6,995 nt of DNA, taken from NCBI GenBank assembly GCA_964567085.1, contig CAZMKU010000086.1, forward strand, positions 1-6,995, in the 5' to 3' direction. The translations under genes were made by a program, and so were the position numbers. Source of the DNA: SVTX01 sp964567085 (lineage in GTDB: Bacteria; Bacillota; Clostridia; Oscillospirales; CAG-272). Shown here piece after piece: positions 1 to 5,565 of the stretch (position 1 is its first letter; the number at the start of each line of letters is the position of its first letter). Under the pieces are notes generated by a model, which did not search any database, had not been told where the DNA came from, and saw only the letters and a program-made list of their open reading frames with translations.

Positions 1-344
1 TTGCCGCTATAATCGCCCTCAAGCACGGTAGATAAGCTTTGGACGGATGAGAGCTGTGTGACAGAAGGAGTGCTGTTACCCACGTAAGAAGCAGACAAAT
101 TGTCAATGGCGGTTTTTGCCAGATTGCTCATGACCTCAACGCCATTCTCAAAGATATCTCCGTCGGTTTGGAGAAGCTGCGCGTTCAGACGCTCATTTGC
201 AAGCAGGATCCTGACCGCGTCATTAACGCTCATCCCCTCGGGCAATGTGCCGTCATTTCCACCGGGCAATGTACCGCCTCCGCATCCTGCAAGCAGCGAA
301 GCGATCATAACTAAGACAAGTGCCAATGATATTGTTTTTTTCAT
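1..344 (-). CDS. Putative lipoprotein of unknown function, N-terminal part (partial)
   Basis: This is the first 114 codons of a gene that leaves the window at its left edge. The protein starts MKKTISLALVLVMIASLLAG and Cys21 follows, so residues 1-20 are a lipoprotein signal peptide with lipobox LLAGC; Cys21 would be lipidated and the protein held on the outer face of the membrane. A Gly/Pro-rich linker follows (about 22-37) with a twice-used TLP(G/E)G motif. From about residue 38 the chain looks helical (DAVRILLANERLNAQLLQ) and then Ser/Thr-rich. The start is fixed by AGGAGGG (minus strand, 351-357) six bases upstream of ATG. It has its own promoter at 490-518. I do not recognise a family; too little is visible to separate a solute-binding protein from a small surface lipoprotein. 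Confidence 0.85.
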   Translation of the reverse strand, partial: MKKTISLALVLVMIASLLAGCGGGTLPGGNDGTLPEGMSVNDAVRILLANERLNAQLLQTDGDIFENGVEVMSNLAKTAIDNLSASYVGNSTPSVTQLSSVQSLSTVLEGDYSG

Positions 345-489
345 AAAATGCCCTCCTTTGCGAGTTAACTGTAACCTAAATAATATCCGCGTTTTTACAA
401 ATACCGATCCGCATCATTTTCCTGTTAAACAAGAATTTAAATGATTTCTATGGAATTTGATTGCATCTGAGGTTATTTGTTACACTTAT

Positions 490-518
490 AGTATAGCATA
501 CCCCTTCAATTTTTTCAA
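490..518 (-). promoter_or_regulatory. SigmaA promoter of the lipoprotein gene
   Basis: On the minus strand, TTGAAA (513-518), a 17-base spacer and TATACT (490-495), with an extended -10 TG one base before the hexamer. Transcription should start near 483, giving a leader of about 139 nt before the ATG at 344. I see only a small palindrome (GTTA-ACTG-TAAC, 364-375) in that leader and no riboswitch I can name. Confidence 0.75.
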
Positions 519-645
519 GAATTAGTTTTTAATTAATTCTTAAACTTGGGTAATTTTTGCCTAAAGCATCCGAGGTTCTCTGTCCGTACCAAAAGTTCAT
601 TTTTGTGAAAGGCATGCAAAAAGATATTTTTAAGAGTTTTCGTAT
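519..645. other. Unassigned intergenic DNA
   Basis: AT-rich sequence between the lipoprotein promoter and the repeat zone. No credible coding frame with a ribosome site, RNA gene or strong hairpin was found. The short open frame around 557-748 runs into the hairpin repeats and has no supporting features. Confidence 0.5.
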
Positions 646-660
646 GGACTTGAACTCACG
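646..660. repeat. Degenerate direct copy of tRNA-Trp T-arm
   Basis: GGACTTGAACTCACG matches the T-arm portion of the real tRNA-Trp at 1144-1158 (GGACTTGAACCCACG) in the same orientation with one mismatch. It is not followed by a recognisable acceptor stem or anticodon arm, so it is a fragment, not a tRNA. It marks the left limit of the repeat zone. The T-loop is conserved across tRNAs, so the parent could be another tRNA. Confidence 0.5.
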
Positions 661-669
661 CGTCCCAAT

Positions 670-777
670 CACGCCGAAGGCGTGTATATCATCAATGCGA
701 AGCATTGCATATCATCAAGTCGCAGGAGGAATGCACGCCGGCGCGTAATGAGATACAAGGGCGGCTTGCCGCCCTTG
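670..777. repeat. Array of short perfect hairpin modules with 2-3 nt loops
   Basis: Three hairpins follow one another: CACGCC-GAA-GGCGTG (670-684), CAATGC-GAA-GCATTG (693-707) and CAAGGGCGGC-TT-GCCGCCCTTG (756-777). The joining sequence repeats a TATCATCAA/TGATGATAT motif (686-695, 710-718, and inverted about 776-784). The stems differ in sequence but share architecture, as in REP-like intergenic palindrome families. None has a T-tract typical of a terminator. No transposase is present, so mobility would need one supplied from elsewhere. Function unknown. Confidence 0.7.
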
Positions 778-785
778 ATGATATA

Positions 786-955
786 CGCCGCGAGTTCGCT
801 NNNNNNNNNNNNNNNNNNNNNNNNNNNNNNNNNNNNNNNNNNNNNNNNNNNNNNNNNNNNNNNNNNNNNNNNNNNNNNNNNNNNNNNNNNNNNNNNNNNN
901 TCGCGAACCGTGGGTTCGTCGTAACCTTCTGTTCCTGCCAAAGCAAAAAGGTCGC
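786..955. repeat. 70-nt repeat, copy 1, interrupted by the assembly gap
   Basis: 786-800 (15 nt) plus 901-955 (55 nt) together equal 1041-1110 exactly, base for base, with the N-run at the join. Matching stops on both outer sides (785 vs 1040, 956 vs 1111). The 901-955 part is an inverted, degraded copy of the tRNA-Trp 3' half and the following terminator arm: its reverse complement reads GCGACCTTTTTGCTTTGGCA then CAGAAGG and CGAACCCACG, which the real locus has at 1117-1158 with small changes. Confidence 0.85.
801..900. other. Assembly gap (100 N)
   Basis: Exactly 100 N, a common placeholder for a scaffold gap of unknown size. The flanking bases join seamlessly when aligned to the second repeat copy at 1041-1110, so the missing length may be zero or may be additional repeat units. 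Nothing can be said about its content, and open frames crossing it are not reliable. Confidence 0.98.
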
Positions 956-1040
956 GCCCAAGGCAGTCCGTTTGGGCGGTGGCGCTTAACGGACTTGAAC
1001 CTATGTTTCGCTGTCTTTGACAGCTCAACGCGAGCAAGCT
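956..1040. repeat. Hairpin-rich spacer with a direct T-arm fragment
   Basis: Lies between the two 70-nt repeat copies. It contains CGCCCAA/TTGGGCG (955-961 with 972-978), an alternative stem AGTCCGTT/AACGGACT (965-972 with 988-995), GCTGTC-TTT-GACAGC (1010-1024) and GCGAGC-AA-GCTCGC (1030-1043). GGACTTGAACC at 991-1001 is identical to 1144-1154 of the tRNA-Trp T-arm and in the same orientation. There is no complete cloverleaf. Confidence 0.65.
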
Positions 1041-1110
1041 CGCCGCGAGTTCGCTTCGCGAACCGTGGGTTCGTCGTAACCTTCTGTTCCTGCCAAAGCA
1101 AAAAGGTCGC
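1041..1110. repeat. 70-nt repeat, copy 2: inverted degraded copy of tRNA-Trp 3' half
   Basis: Identical to 786-800 + 901-955. It forms the left arm of a long quasi-palindrome centred near 1113: the inner 21 bp pair with 1116-1136 apart from a 2-nt A bulge, and the outer part (CGTGGGTTC, 1064-1072, and CCTTCTG, 1080-1086) mirrors GAACCCACG (1150-1158) and CAGAAGG (1139-1145) inside the tRNA. It also holds a hairpin GTTCGC-TTC-GCGAAC (1049-1063). Confidence 0.8.
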
Positions 1111-1125
1111 CATATGGCGACCTTT
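1100..1125 (-). terminator. Intrinsic terminator of tRNA-Trp
   Basis: On the minus strand, 4 nt after the encoded CCA region begins AAAGGTCGCC-ATAT-GGCGACCTTT with a run of five T in all (1100-1104). It is a 7-bp GC-rich stem extended by three A-T pairs, at the position expected for the end of a short tRNA transcript. The same bases are the core of the larger quasi-palindrome reaching into the tRNA. Confidence 0.85.
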
Positions 1126-1129
1126 GCTT

Positions 1130-1205
1130 TGGCAGGGGCAGAAGGACTTGAACCCACGACACCCAGTTTTGGAGACTGGTGTTCTACCGACTGAACTATA
1201 CCCCT
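1130..1205 (-). tRNA. tRNA-Trp (anticodon CCA)
   Basis: The minus strand reads as a complete 76-nt tRNA including an encoded 3' CCA (1130-1132). Acceptor strands AGGGGTA and TGCCCCT pair over seven positions with one G-T, and the discriminator is G. The anticodon stem CCAGT/ACTGG encloses loop CTCCAAA, giving anticodon CCA for the Trp codon TGG. The T-arm contains GTTCAAG. It sits about 10 nt after its own predicted start site and is followed at once by an intrinsic terminator, so it is probably a one-gene transcript. Degraded copies of its 3' half lie immediately downstream, in both orientations. Confidence 0.97.
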
Positions 1206-1222
1206 GAATATACAACACGAGT

Positions 1223-1251
1223 ATTATATCACACTTTTTTGTATTTTGCAA
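1223..1251 (-). promoter_or_regulatory. SigmaA promoter of tRNA-Trp
   Basis: Minus strand TTGCAA (1246-1251), 17-base spacer, TATAAT (1223-1228). The start would be near 1216, about ten bases before the tRNA 5' end at 1205. An A/T-rich stretch lies upstream (1252-1280), shared with the divergent promoter at 1302-1330, and could act as an UP element. Confidence 0.85.
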
Positions 1252-1301
1252 TAGCTTTTTTAAAAATTTTTTGGCTTTTTGATGCGCTTGCGCCAAACGG
1301 C

Positions 1302-1330
1302 TTGCAAATCCTGTGATTTCGTGCTATACT
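1302..1330 (+). promoter_or_regulatory. SigmaA promoter of the 1360-3553 operon
   Basis: TTGCAA (1302-1307), 17-base spacer, TATACT (1325-1330) with extended -10 TG. The start would be near 1337, leaving a leader of about 23 nt before the ATG at 1360. There is no room for a large leader regulator, and I see no operator palindrome overlapping it. Confidence 0.8.
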
Positions 1331-1359
1331 ATATACATAAACCTACAAAGGAGAAAATT

Positions 1360-1884
1360 ATGCCTTGCACAGAAAGAACTCGCGCTATTTTGCTGGAGCA
1401 TTACAGGAAATATCCCGAGCTTCAGGTAGCCGATATTTTAAAGTTCATATTTCAGAGCGCGTGCGGCTGCGAGCATTTTGTGTCGGATCGCAAGCGCGTT
1501 CTCGAATATATTCGTTACGAATATGCGGATATGATCCCGCGGGAGCCTCTGATCGAGCCGCTTGACGGTAATTACAGCCGAGTTCACCTTGCCTGTATTG
1601 GAAAATATTTTACGTCGGAGGAGCTTGCGGATATGTTCGTGCGTTCTGCAAGACCCGAGCCCGAGGGTGTGGAGAAAATCAAGCAGAAGCTGGCGGTTGC
1701 AAGGGAGCTTATAGGGAGCGGGGAAATAGGGCTGTCAATCGAGGATTTTGATCGCGATGCTGCAATTTGGTGCGCAGGCGGCTATTGCGCAATACACCAT
1801 TCCGATAAATTCAGACGCGAATATCTCCCCGCATACCGAGTTATTCACAATGACTTTTTAGGAGAAATAAAAAATGGACATTAA
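1360..1884 (+). CDS. Conserved-looking hypothetical protein, 174 aa
   Basis: I recall similar proteins of this general layout in Clostridia but know no function or family name. The protein is soluble, with no signal peptide or membrane segment. Visible features: an N-terminal helical part (ILLEHYRKYPELQVADILKF), a Cys-rich motif SACGCEHFV (33-41), LDGNYSRVHL (68-77), a helix of about 103-118, and a C-terminal block W137-C-A-G-G-Y-C143 followed by HHS..FRREYLPAYRVI (146-162). The clustered Cys, His and Glu could bind metal or form a catalytic site; that is a guess. ATG at 1360 is chosen because GGAG (1350-1353) lies six bases upstream and the promoter start is near 1337; a longer frame from 1279 would begin upstream of that start. 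Its last 11 bases overlap the hydrolase gene, suggesting translational coupling. Confidence 0.85.
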   Translation: MPCTERTRAILLEHYRKYPELQVADILKFIFQSACGCEHFVSDRKRVLEYIRYEYADMIPREPLIEPLDGNYSRVHLACIGKYFTSEELADMFVRSARPEPEGVEKIKQKLAVARELIGSGEIGLSIEDFDRDAAIWCAGGYCAIHHSDKFRREYLPAYRVIHNDFLGEIKNGH

Positions 1885-3553
1885 AACTAAACAGTTATAT
1901 ACCCCCGAGGGTGAGAGAGTTCTCGGCGGCGAAGCGCCTTTCCGCGAATATCCAAGACCTCTGCTCAAAAGAGAATCGTTTATTTCTCTTGACGGAGAGT
2001 GGGAGCTTGACTTTGGCGACGAAAAGTATAAAATTCAAGCGCCGTTTTGTCCTGAAAGTATTCTGTCGGGTATTGGCAGAGTGCTTGACACAGCGCCGAG
2101 ATACACCTATAAAAAGGGTTTTTCCTTGCCCGAAGACTTCAACCGCGGCAGAGTGATATTGCATTTCGGCGCGGTTGATCAGGCGTGCGAATGCTATGTG
2201 AACGGCAAGAGGGTTGGCGGCAATATCGGCGGCTACAATAGCTTCAGCTTCGATATAACCGACGAGCTTCGCGATGGTGAAAACAGAATTGAGCTTTACG
2301 TAGAGGACAACCTCGATGATGCGATCCTGCCGTACGGCAAGCAAACGAATAAGCGCGGCGGTATGTGGTACACTCCCGTCTCGGGCATCTGGCAGAGCGT
2401 TTGGCTCGAGAGCGTTCCCGAGAAATATATCAAGAGCATTGAAATCACTACAACGCTTGACGGCGCGAGAATAAGGGTCAACGGCTGCGACGAGGGCGTT
2501 ATTACCTTTGTTGACGGCGAGACCGAAAGACGAGAAAGCTTTTCGGGCGGCGTTGCGATAATAAAGCCGCAGAATATCAAGCTCTGGACCCCCGATAACC
2601 CCAATCTTTACGAATTTACGGTTGAATGCGGGGAGGACAAAATAAGCTCCTATTTCGCTTTGCGCGAGATCTCCGTGAGGGTGATCGACGGCAAGCCGAG
2701 GATCTGCCTTAACGGCAAGCCTTATTTTCTGAACGGCCTGCTCGATCAGGGCTATTTTCCCGACGGAATTTTTACGCCCGCATCGGACGAGTGCTACAAA
2801 AACGATATTCTGACCGCTAAAAGACTCGGTTTTAATACTTTGCGCAAGCACATCAAGGTCGAGTCCGAGGCGTTTTACTACTATTGCGACAAATTCGGAA
2901 TGATCGTCGTTCAGGACATGGTCAACAACGGAAAATACAGCTTTTTGCGCGATACCGCGTTGCCGACGATCGGAATGAAATCCTTGTCCGACAAGGGCTT
3001 GCATCGCAAGCCAAAGAGCAGGGAGGCGTTTATCGACGGTATGATAAGGACGGTGGAGCAGCTCAAAAATCATCCTTGTATTTGTATGTGGACTATCTTT
3101 AACGAGGGCTGGGGACAGTTTTGCTCGAGCGAAATGTACGAGGCGCTGAAGCGAATGGACGGCTCGCGCCCCATTGACACGGCTTCGGGTTGGTTCAAGC
3201 CCAAAAAGAGCGACGTTGAAAGCGAGCACGTATATTTCAAGAGGGTCAAGGTAAAGGACAAAAAGCGCGAAAGACCCGTGTTTCTGTCCGAGTTTGGCGG
3301 CTATTCCCATAAGGTCGAGGGGCATATTTTCAATCTTGACAACAACTATGGCTACGGAAGCGCAAAAACTGCCGATGAGTTTGAAAAAATGCTCCGCGAG
3401 CTTTACACGGAGCAGGTGATTCCGAACATAAAGAACGGTCTTTCGGGCGCGATCCTGACGCAGATAACCGACGTTGAGGACGAAACCAACGGACTTATCA
3501 CCTACGACCGCCGTGTAGTAAAGATAAGAAATGCGATAATCGTGGATATGTAA
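1874..3553 (+). CDS. Glycoside hydrolase family 2 (beta-galactosidase/beta-glucuronidase type), 559 aa
   Basis: A retaining exo-glycosidase of the LacZ/GusA clan; the exact sugar cannot be read from sequence. An N-terminal jelly-roll sugar-binding domain (about 30-180) begins SLDGEWELDFG and ends GMWYTPVSGIWQSVWLE (162-179). An immunoglobulin-like domain follows (about 180-275), then the TIM barrel (279 onward, LNGKPYFLNGLLDQGYFPDG). Predicted catalytic residues are Glu411 in FNEGWGQ (acid/base) and Glu473 in LSEFGG (nucleophile). There is no signal peptide, so it is probably cytoplasmic and acts on imported oligosaccharides. At 559 aa it is far shorter than LacZ (about 1,000) because nothing follows the barrel. 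The start is supported by GGAG at 1861-1864, nine bases upstream. It is the second gene of the operon and ends at convergent terminators. Confidence 0.92.
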   Translation: MDIKTKQLYTPEGERVLGGEAPFREYPRPLLKRESFISLDGEWELDFGDEKYKIQAPFCPESILSGIGRVLDTAPRYTYKKGFSLPEDFNRGRVILHFGAVDQACECYVNGKRVGGNIGGYNSFSFDITDELRDGENRIELYVEDNLDDAILPYGKQTNKRGGMWYTPVSGIWQSVWLESVPEKYIKSIEITTTLDGARIRVNGCDEGVITFVDGETERRESFSGGVAIIKPQNIKLWTPDNPNLYEFTVECGEDKISSYFALREISVRVIDGKPRICLNGKPYFLNGLLDQGYFPDGIFTPASDECYKNDILTAKRLGFNTLRKHIKVESEAFYYYCDKFGMIVVQDMVNNGKYSFLRDTALPTIGMKSLSDKGLHRKPKSREAFIDGMIRTVEQLKNHPCICMWTIFNEGWGQFCSSEMYEALKRMDGSRPIDTASGWFKPKKSDVESEHVYFKRVKVKDKKRERPVFLSEFGGYSHKVEGHIFNLDNNYGYGSAKTADEFEKMLRELYTEQVIPNIKNGLSGAILTQITDVEDETNGLITYDRRVVKIRNAIIVDM

Positions 3554-3607
3554 TGACAAGACGGGAAATTTTTAAATATTGTGATAGAGAGTTGTGAGCT
3601 ATCTCAT

Positions 3608-3639
3608 AACAAAAGGGCTTCCGTGCCAACGGAAGCCCT
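3608..3639 (-). terminator. Intrinsic terminator downstream of the esterase gene
   Basis: Hairpin of AGGGCTTCCGT (3614-3624) with ACGGAAGCCCT (3629-3639), 11 bp and a 4-nt loop. Read on the minus strand it is followed by TTTTGTTA, so it should stop transcripts from the esterase. On the plus strand it is not followed by a T-tract. Confidence 0.7.
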
Positions 3640-3644
3640 GATTG

Positions 3645-3690
3645 AAAAAAAGGGGGCGGAGACCGCGAGGGTTCTCCGTCCTCTTTTTTT
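3645..3690. terminator. Bidirectional intrinsic terminator between convergent genes
   Basis: A7 (3645-3651), a stem built on CGGAGA (3657-3662) with TCTCCG (3673-3678) and extended outward by GGGGG against TCCTC with two G-T pairs, then T7 (3684-3690). Because both strands end in a T-tract it can stop the hydrolase operon (+) and the esterase (-). It begins 91 bases after the hydrolase stop and eight bases beyond the esterase stop. Confidence 0.85.
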
Positions 3691-3697
3691 GTATATT

Positions 3698-5233
3698 TTA
3701 TCCCAGCATCTTCGCGATCTGCTCGCCGTAAAGCTGACCGAGCTTTATCATGCCGAGAGCGTTGTAATGCGCCACGTCGTTGACCTCGTTGGGTGTCCGG
3801 ATAATGTCGTAGTCCAGAGTTTCAATGTAGAAATTGATGGGGGACGTGAGAGAGAAGGCGTATTTCTGGAGATTTATGTTTTTGTATGCATTCCACACGT
3901 TGCCGCGAATTCCCGCATCCATAAAGCCGATGCCCTTGGCGGACGCGTAATCGGCGAAGGCTGTACGAACGTAATTTACAAGGCCCTCCTGGTTTGCATA
4001 GTATCTCGACGATTGGGGCAGCCAGATAGCGTCGCTCTCACCCTGATTCCACACGAAGCCTACGATCTTGGGCGTGAGGCCCTCGGCCTCGATCAAGTCG
4101 AGTCCCTCCTGAACGAACGCGGTAAAGCCCTCGAGAAGCTCACAGGCTTCGCCGCTCGCCGCGTTATACCACTGTGTTTCGAGAATAGAGCCGCCCAGGG
4201 CGTATTTAATAATGTAGAATTTCTCATCGGGGAAATTTTCCGCGAGATATTCCGCGATACCAAGCTCGGGGCCGAAATGCTCGGTGCTTGAGCCTTGACC
4301 AACTGCCGTATTGACGAAGCCCTCGCTTGTGTTGATGCCGCTGAGGTTGTTGTACATTATCTGCACGTTGGAATAGCCGTTCGTATATTCAAGGAATTTC
4401 TCCGCGCTGACGCCCGATTGGAGAGAGCTTACGGGGGATACGCCCTCCGCGTTGGATTGACCGCCGATAAGAATTACCTTTGCCGTGCCTTCGGCATCCT
4501 TTTCGGTGGGGAGGGGCTGCTCCTCCGCTTCCGTCTGCGGAACCTGCTTTATATAAACAAAGCTGGACTGAGCCACCTGGGAGGTGGAGCGATCGCCGTC
4601 TATAAATGAGCGGAGCTCGAACTGCTGATATTCCTCGGGAGTCTTTTTAGTCGGCCAAGGTCCGCCCATAAAAATCGTTGCAATATTTTCGGAGTCTTCA
4701 ACGGGGGTGAGAACGTAGAGATACGTGCCCGCGCCGACCTCGTTTTCCTCGAAGTTAAGCTCCATGTTGTACATGCTCGAGGGCACGTACACCTCAAGCT
4801 CACTCTTGAGGTATGTTTTCTGCTTAATGGGCTCGCCCGCAACCGTTGTTTTGAAGTCGGTGTCCCATACGTAAAGGGAGAAAACAACGTCACCTATCTC
4901 ATTCATCATCGCGTTCAACTGTTCAAGATAGCCTTCGGGGATTGTGAATTTGCCCGCTATGGAGTGGTTAGCTCCGAGGGTCAAAATGCTCGCCGACTCC
5001 TTGTCGTAGGAAACGAAGCTGACAAAGCTCTCCTCGTTTTCGTAAAGCTCCTCGGGGGCGGTCGTTACGTCCTCGGTCGTCTCGCCGTTGTCGGCAGGCT
5101 GTTTGGGAGCGGTTGTTGTTTCCTCGCCCGTGGTTATTTGCTCGTCGCCGTCAGTTTTTTTGTTGCAAGCAACGAGAACGGGGAGAAGCATAGCCAAGCA
5201 CAAAATAATTGATAAAAGCTTGATTGTTTTCAT
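3698..5233 (-). CDS. Lipid-anchored SGNH esterase, sialate-O-acetylesterase/acetylxylan-esterase type, 511 aa
   Basis: Probably removes O-acetyl groups from a polysaccharide at the cell surface. Residues 1-22 are a lipoprotein signal with lipobox LVAC and Cys23 as anchor. A Thr/Glu-rich stalk follows (about 24-65). Residues about 66-240 form a beta-rich accessory domain I do not recognise. The catalytic domain (about 248-511) carries IGGQSNAEG with nucleophile Ser260, WNQGESD (395-401) and D486-V-A-H489 just before YNALG. This GQSN, QGESD and DxxH set fits the SASA family (former DUF303, related to CE6). A complete triad is visible, so it looks active. The ribosome site is weak and A-rich (AAGAAAGAAG). 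It has its own promoter at 5274-5302 and converges on the hydrolase operon. Substrate is not determined: acetylxylan and acetylated host sialoglycans are both possible. Confidence 0.88.
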   Translation of the reverse strand: MKTIKLLSIILCLAMLLPVLVACNKKTDGDEQITTGEETTTAPKQPADNGETTEDVTTAPEELYENEESFVSFVSYDKESASILTLGANHSIAGKFTIPEGYLEQLNAMMNEIGDVVFSLYVWDTDFKTTVAGEPIKQKTYLKSELEVYVPSSMYNMELNFEENEVGAGTYLYVLTPVEDSENIATIFMGGPWPTKKTPEEYQQFELRSFIDGDRSTSQVAQSSFVYIKQVPQTEAEEQPLPTEKDAEGTAKVILIGGQSNAEGVSPVSSLQSGVSAEKFLEYTNGYSNVQIMYNNLSGINTSEGFVNTAVGQGSSTEHFGPELGIAEYLAENFPDEKFYIIKYALGGSILETQWYNAASGEACELLEGFTAFVQEGLDLIEAEGLTPKIVGFVWNQGESDAIWLPQSSRYYANQEGLVNYVRTAFADYASAKGIGFMDAGIRGNVWNAYKNINLQKYAFSLTSPINFYIETLDYDIIRTPNEVNDVAHYNALGMIKLGQLYGEQIAKMLG

Positions 5234-5273
5234 ATTTTTCTTCTTTCTTGGGGTTTATTTGTCTCTATGTTAT

Positions 5274-5302
5274 ATTTTAACACATAAATGGAAATATTGC
5301 AA
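5274..5302 (-). promoter_or_regulatory. SigmaA promoter of the esterase gene
   Basis: Minus strand TTGCAA (5297-5302), 17-base spacer, TAAAAT (5274-5279). The start would be near 5267, with a leader of about 34 nt. The -10 departs from TATAAT more than those of the tRNA promoters, so a weaker promoter is expected. Confidence 0.65.
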
Positions 5303-5320
5303 GGGGAGATTTGATTTTTT

Positions 5321-5437
5321 GCGGAGAGGGATTCTGAACCAAGTTTTGCGGCAAGGCATATTTTTAATCTAAGCAATCGAACCGCAAAACGTCTCTCGCC
5401 TACGGCTCGCGGAGGGTTCGAATGTAATGCCTTCGGC
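5321..5437. repeat. Degraded direct and inverted copies of the tRNA-Ser 3' end
   Basis: 5321-5340 starts GCGGAGAG and continues GGATTC-T-GAACC, matching the real 3' end on the same strand (from 5479) with a 4-nt deletion and a 1-nt insertion. GAGGGTTCGAAT (5412-5423) is an inverted copy of the T-arm, at the mirror distance from the terminator loop that the real T-arm (5493-5504) has, to within one base. Between them lies a stem GTTTTGCGG (5343-5351) with CCGCAAAAC (5382-5390), and then a small TGCC-TTC-GGCA hairpin (5427-5437). The zone lies beyond the tRNA terminator and has no coding frame. Confidence 0.65.
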
Positions 5438-5477
5438 AAATAAATAAAGAGGCGCAAAAGCACCTCTTTATTTATTT
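5438..5477 (-). terminator. Intrinsic terminator of tRNA-Ser
   Basis: A symmetrical 18-bp stem with a 4-nt loop and one G-T pair. On the minus strand the 3' arm ends GCGCCTCTTTATTTATTT, giving a GC-rich inner stem and a T-rich tail. It begins at the last base of the encoded CCA. It is the core of a longer quasi-palindrome extending into the tRNA T-arm. Confidence 0.85.
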
Positions 5478-5565
5478 GGCGGAGAGAGAGGGATTCGAAC
5501 CCTCGTGTGCGTTAGCACAAACTGATTTCGAGTCAGCCCCGTTATGACCACTTCGATATCTCTCC
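5477..5565 (-). tRNA. tRNA-Ser (anticodon CGA)
   Basis: The minus strand gives an 89-nt class II tRNA with encoded CCA (5477-5479) and discriminator G. The acceptor stem GGAGAGA/TCTCTCC is perfect. The anticodon loop CTCGAAA gives anticodon CGA, which reads the Ser codon TCG. The long variable arm TGTGC-TAAC-GCACA is typical of tRNA-Ser, and the T-arm is GAGGG-TTCGAAT-CCCTC. The nearest good promoter is about 137 nt upstream, with a palindromic insert-like segment between, unlike tRNA-Trp with its leader of about 10 nt. The gene itself looks intact. Confidence 0.97.

Noticed and set aside
646..1111. CRISPR array
   Set aside because: Repeats are hairpins of differing sequence without regular spacers; the only exact repeat occurs twice and is derived from a tRNA end.
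901..1111. Classical att site of an integrative element in tRNA-Trp
   Set aside because: No integrase is visible and the best copies are inverted relative to the tRNA, whereas integration makes direct repeats.
669..1296. Several open frames crossing the N gap and the repeats on both strands
   Set aside because: They read through unknown bases, hairpin repeats and the tRNA; no protein-like composition.
1279..1359. N-terminal extension of the 174-aa protein to an ATG at 1279
   Set aside because: It would start upstream of the promoter at 1302-1330 and lacks a ribosome site; ATG at 1360 has GGAG at good spacing.
1895..3559. 554-codon open frame antisense to the hydrolase
   Set aside because: It lies wholly over a gene with clear GH2 motifs and has no family signature or own ribosome site. 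Long antisense frames are common opposite codon-biased genes.
3591..3610. Hairpin GTTGTGAG-CTAT-CTCATAAC after the hydrolase stop as terminator
   Set aside because: It is followed by A-rich sequence on the + strand and by a mixed tail on the - strand; the nearby hairpins at 3614-3690 are better.
3581..4291. 236-codon + frame over the terminators and the 3' end of the esterase gene
   Set aside because: It begins inside terminator hairpins and runs opposite the SGNH catalytic domain; no motif.
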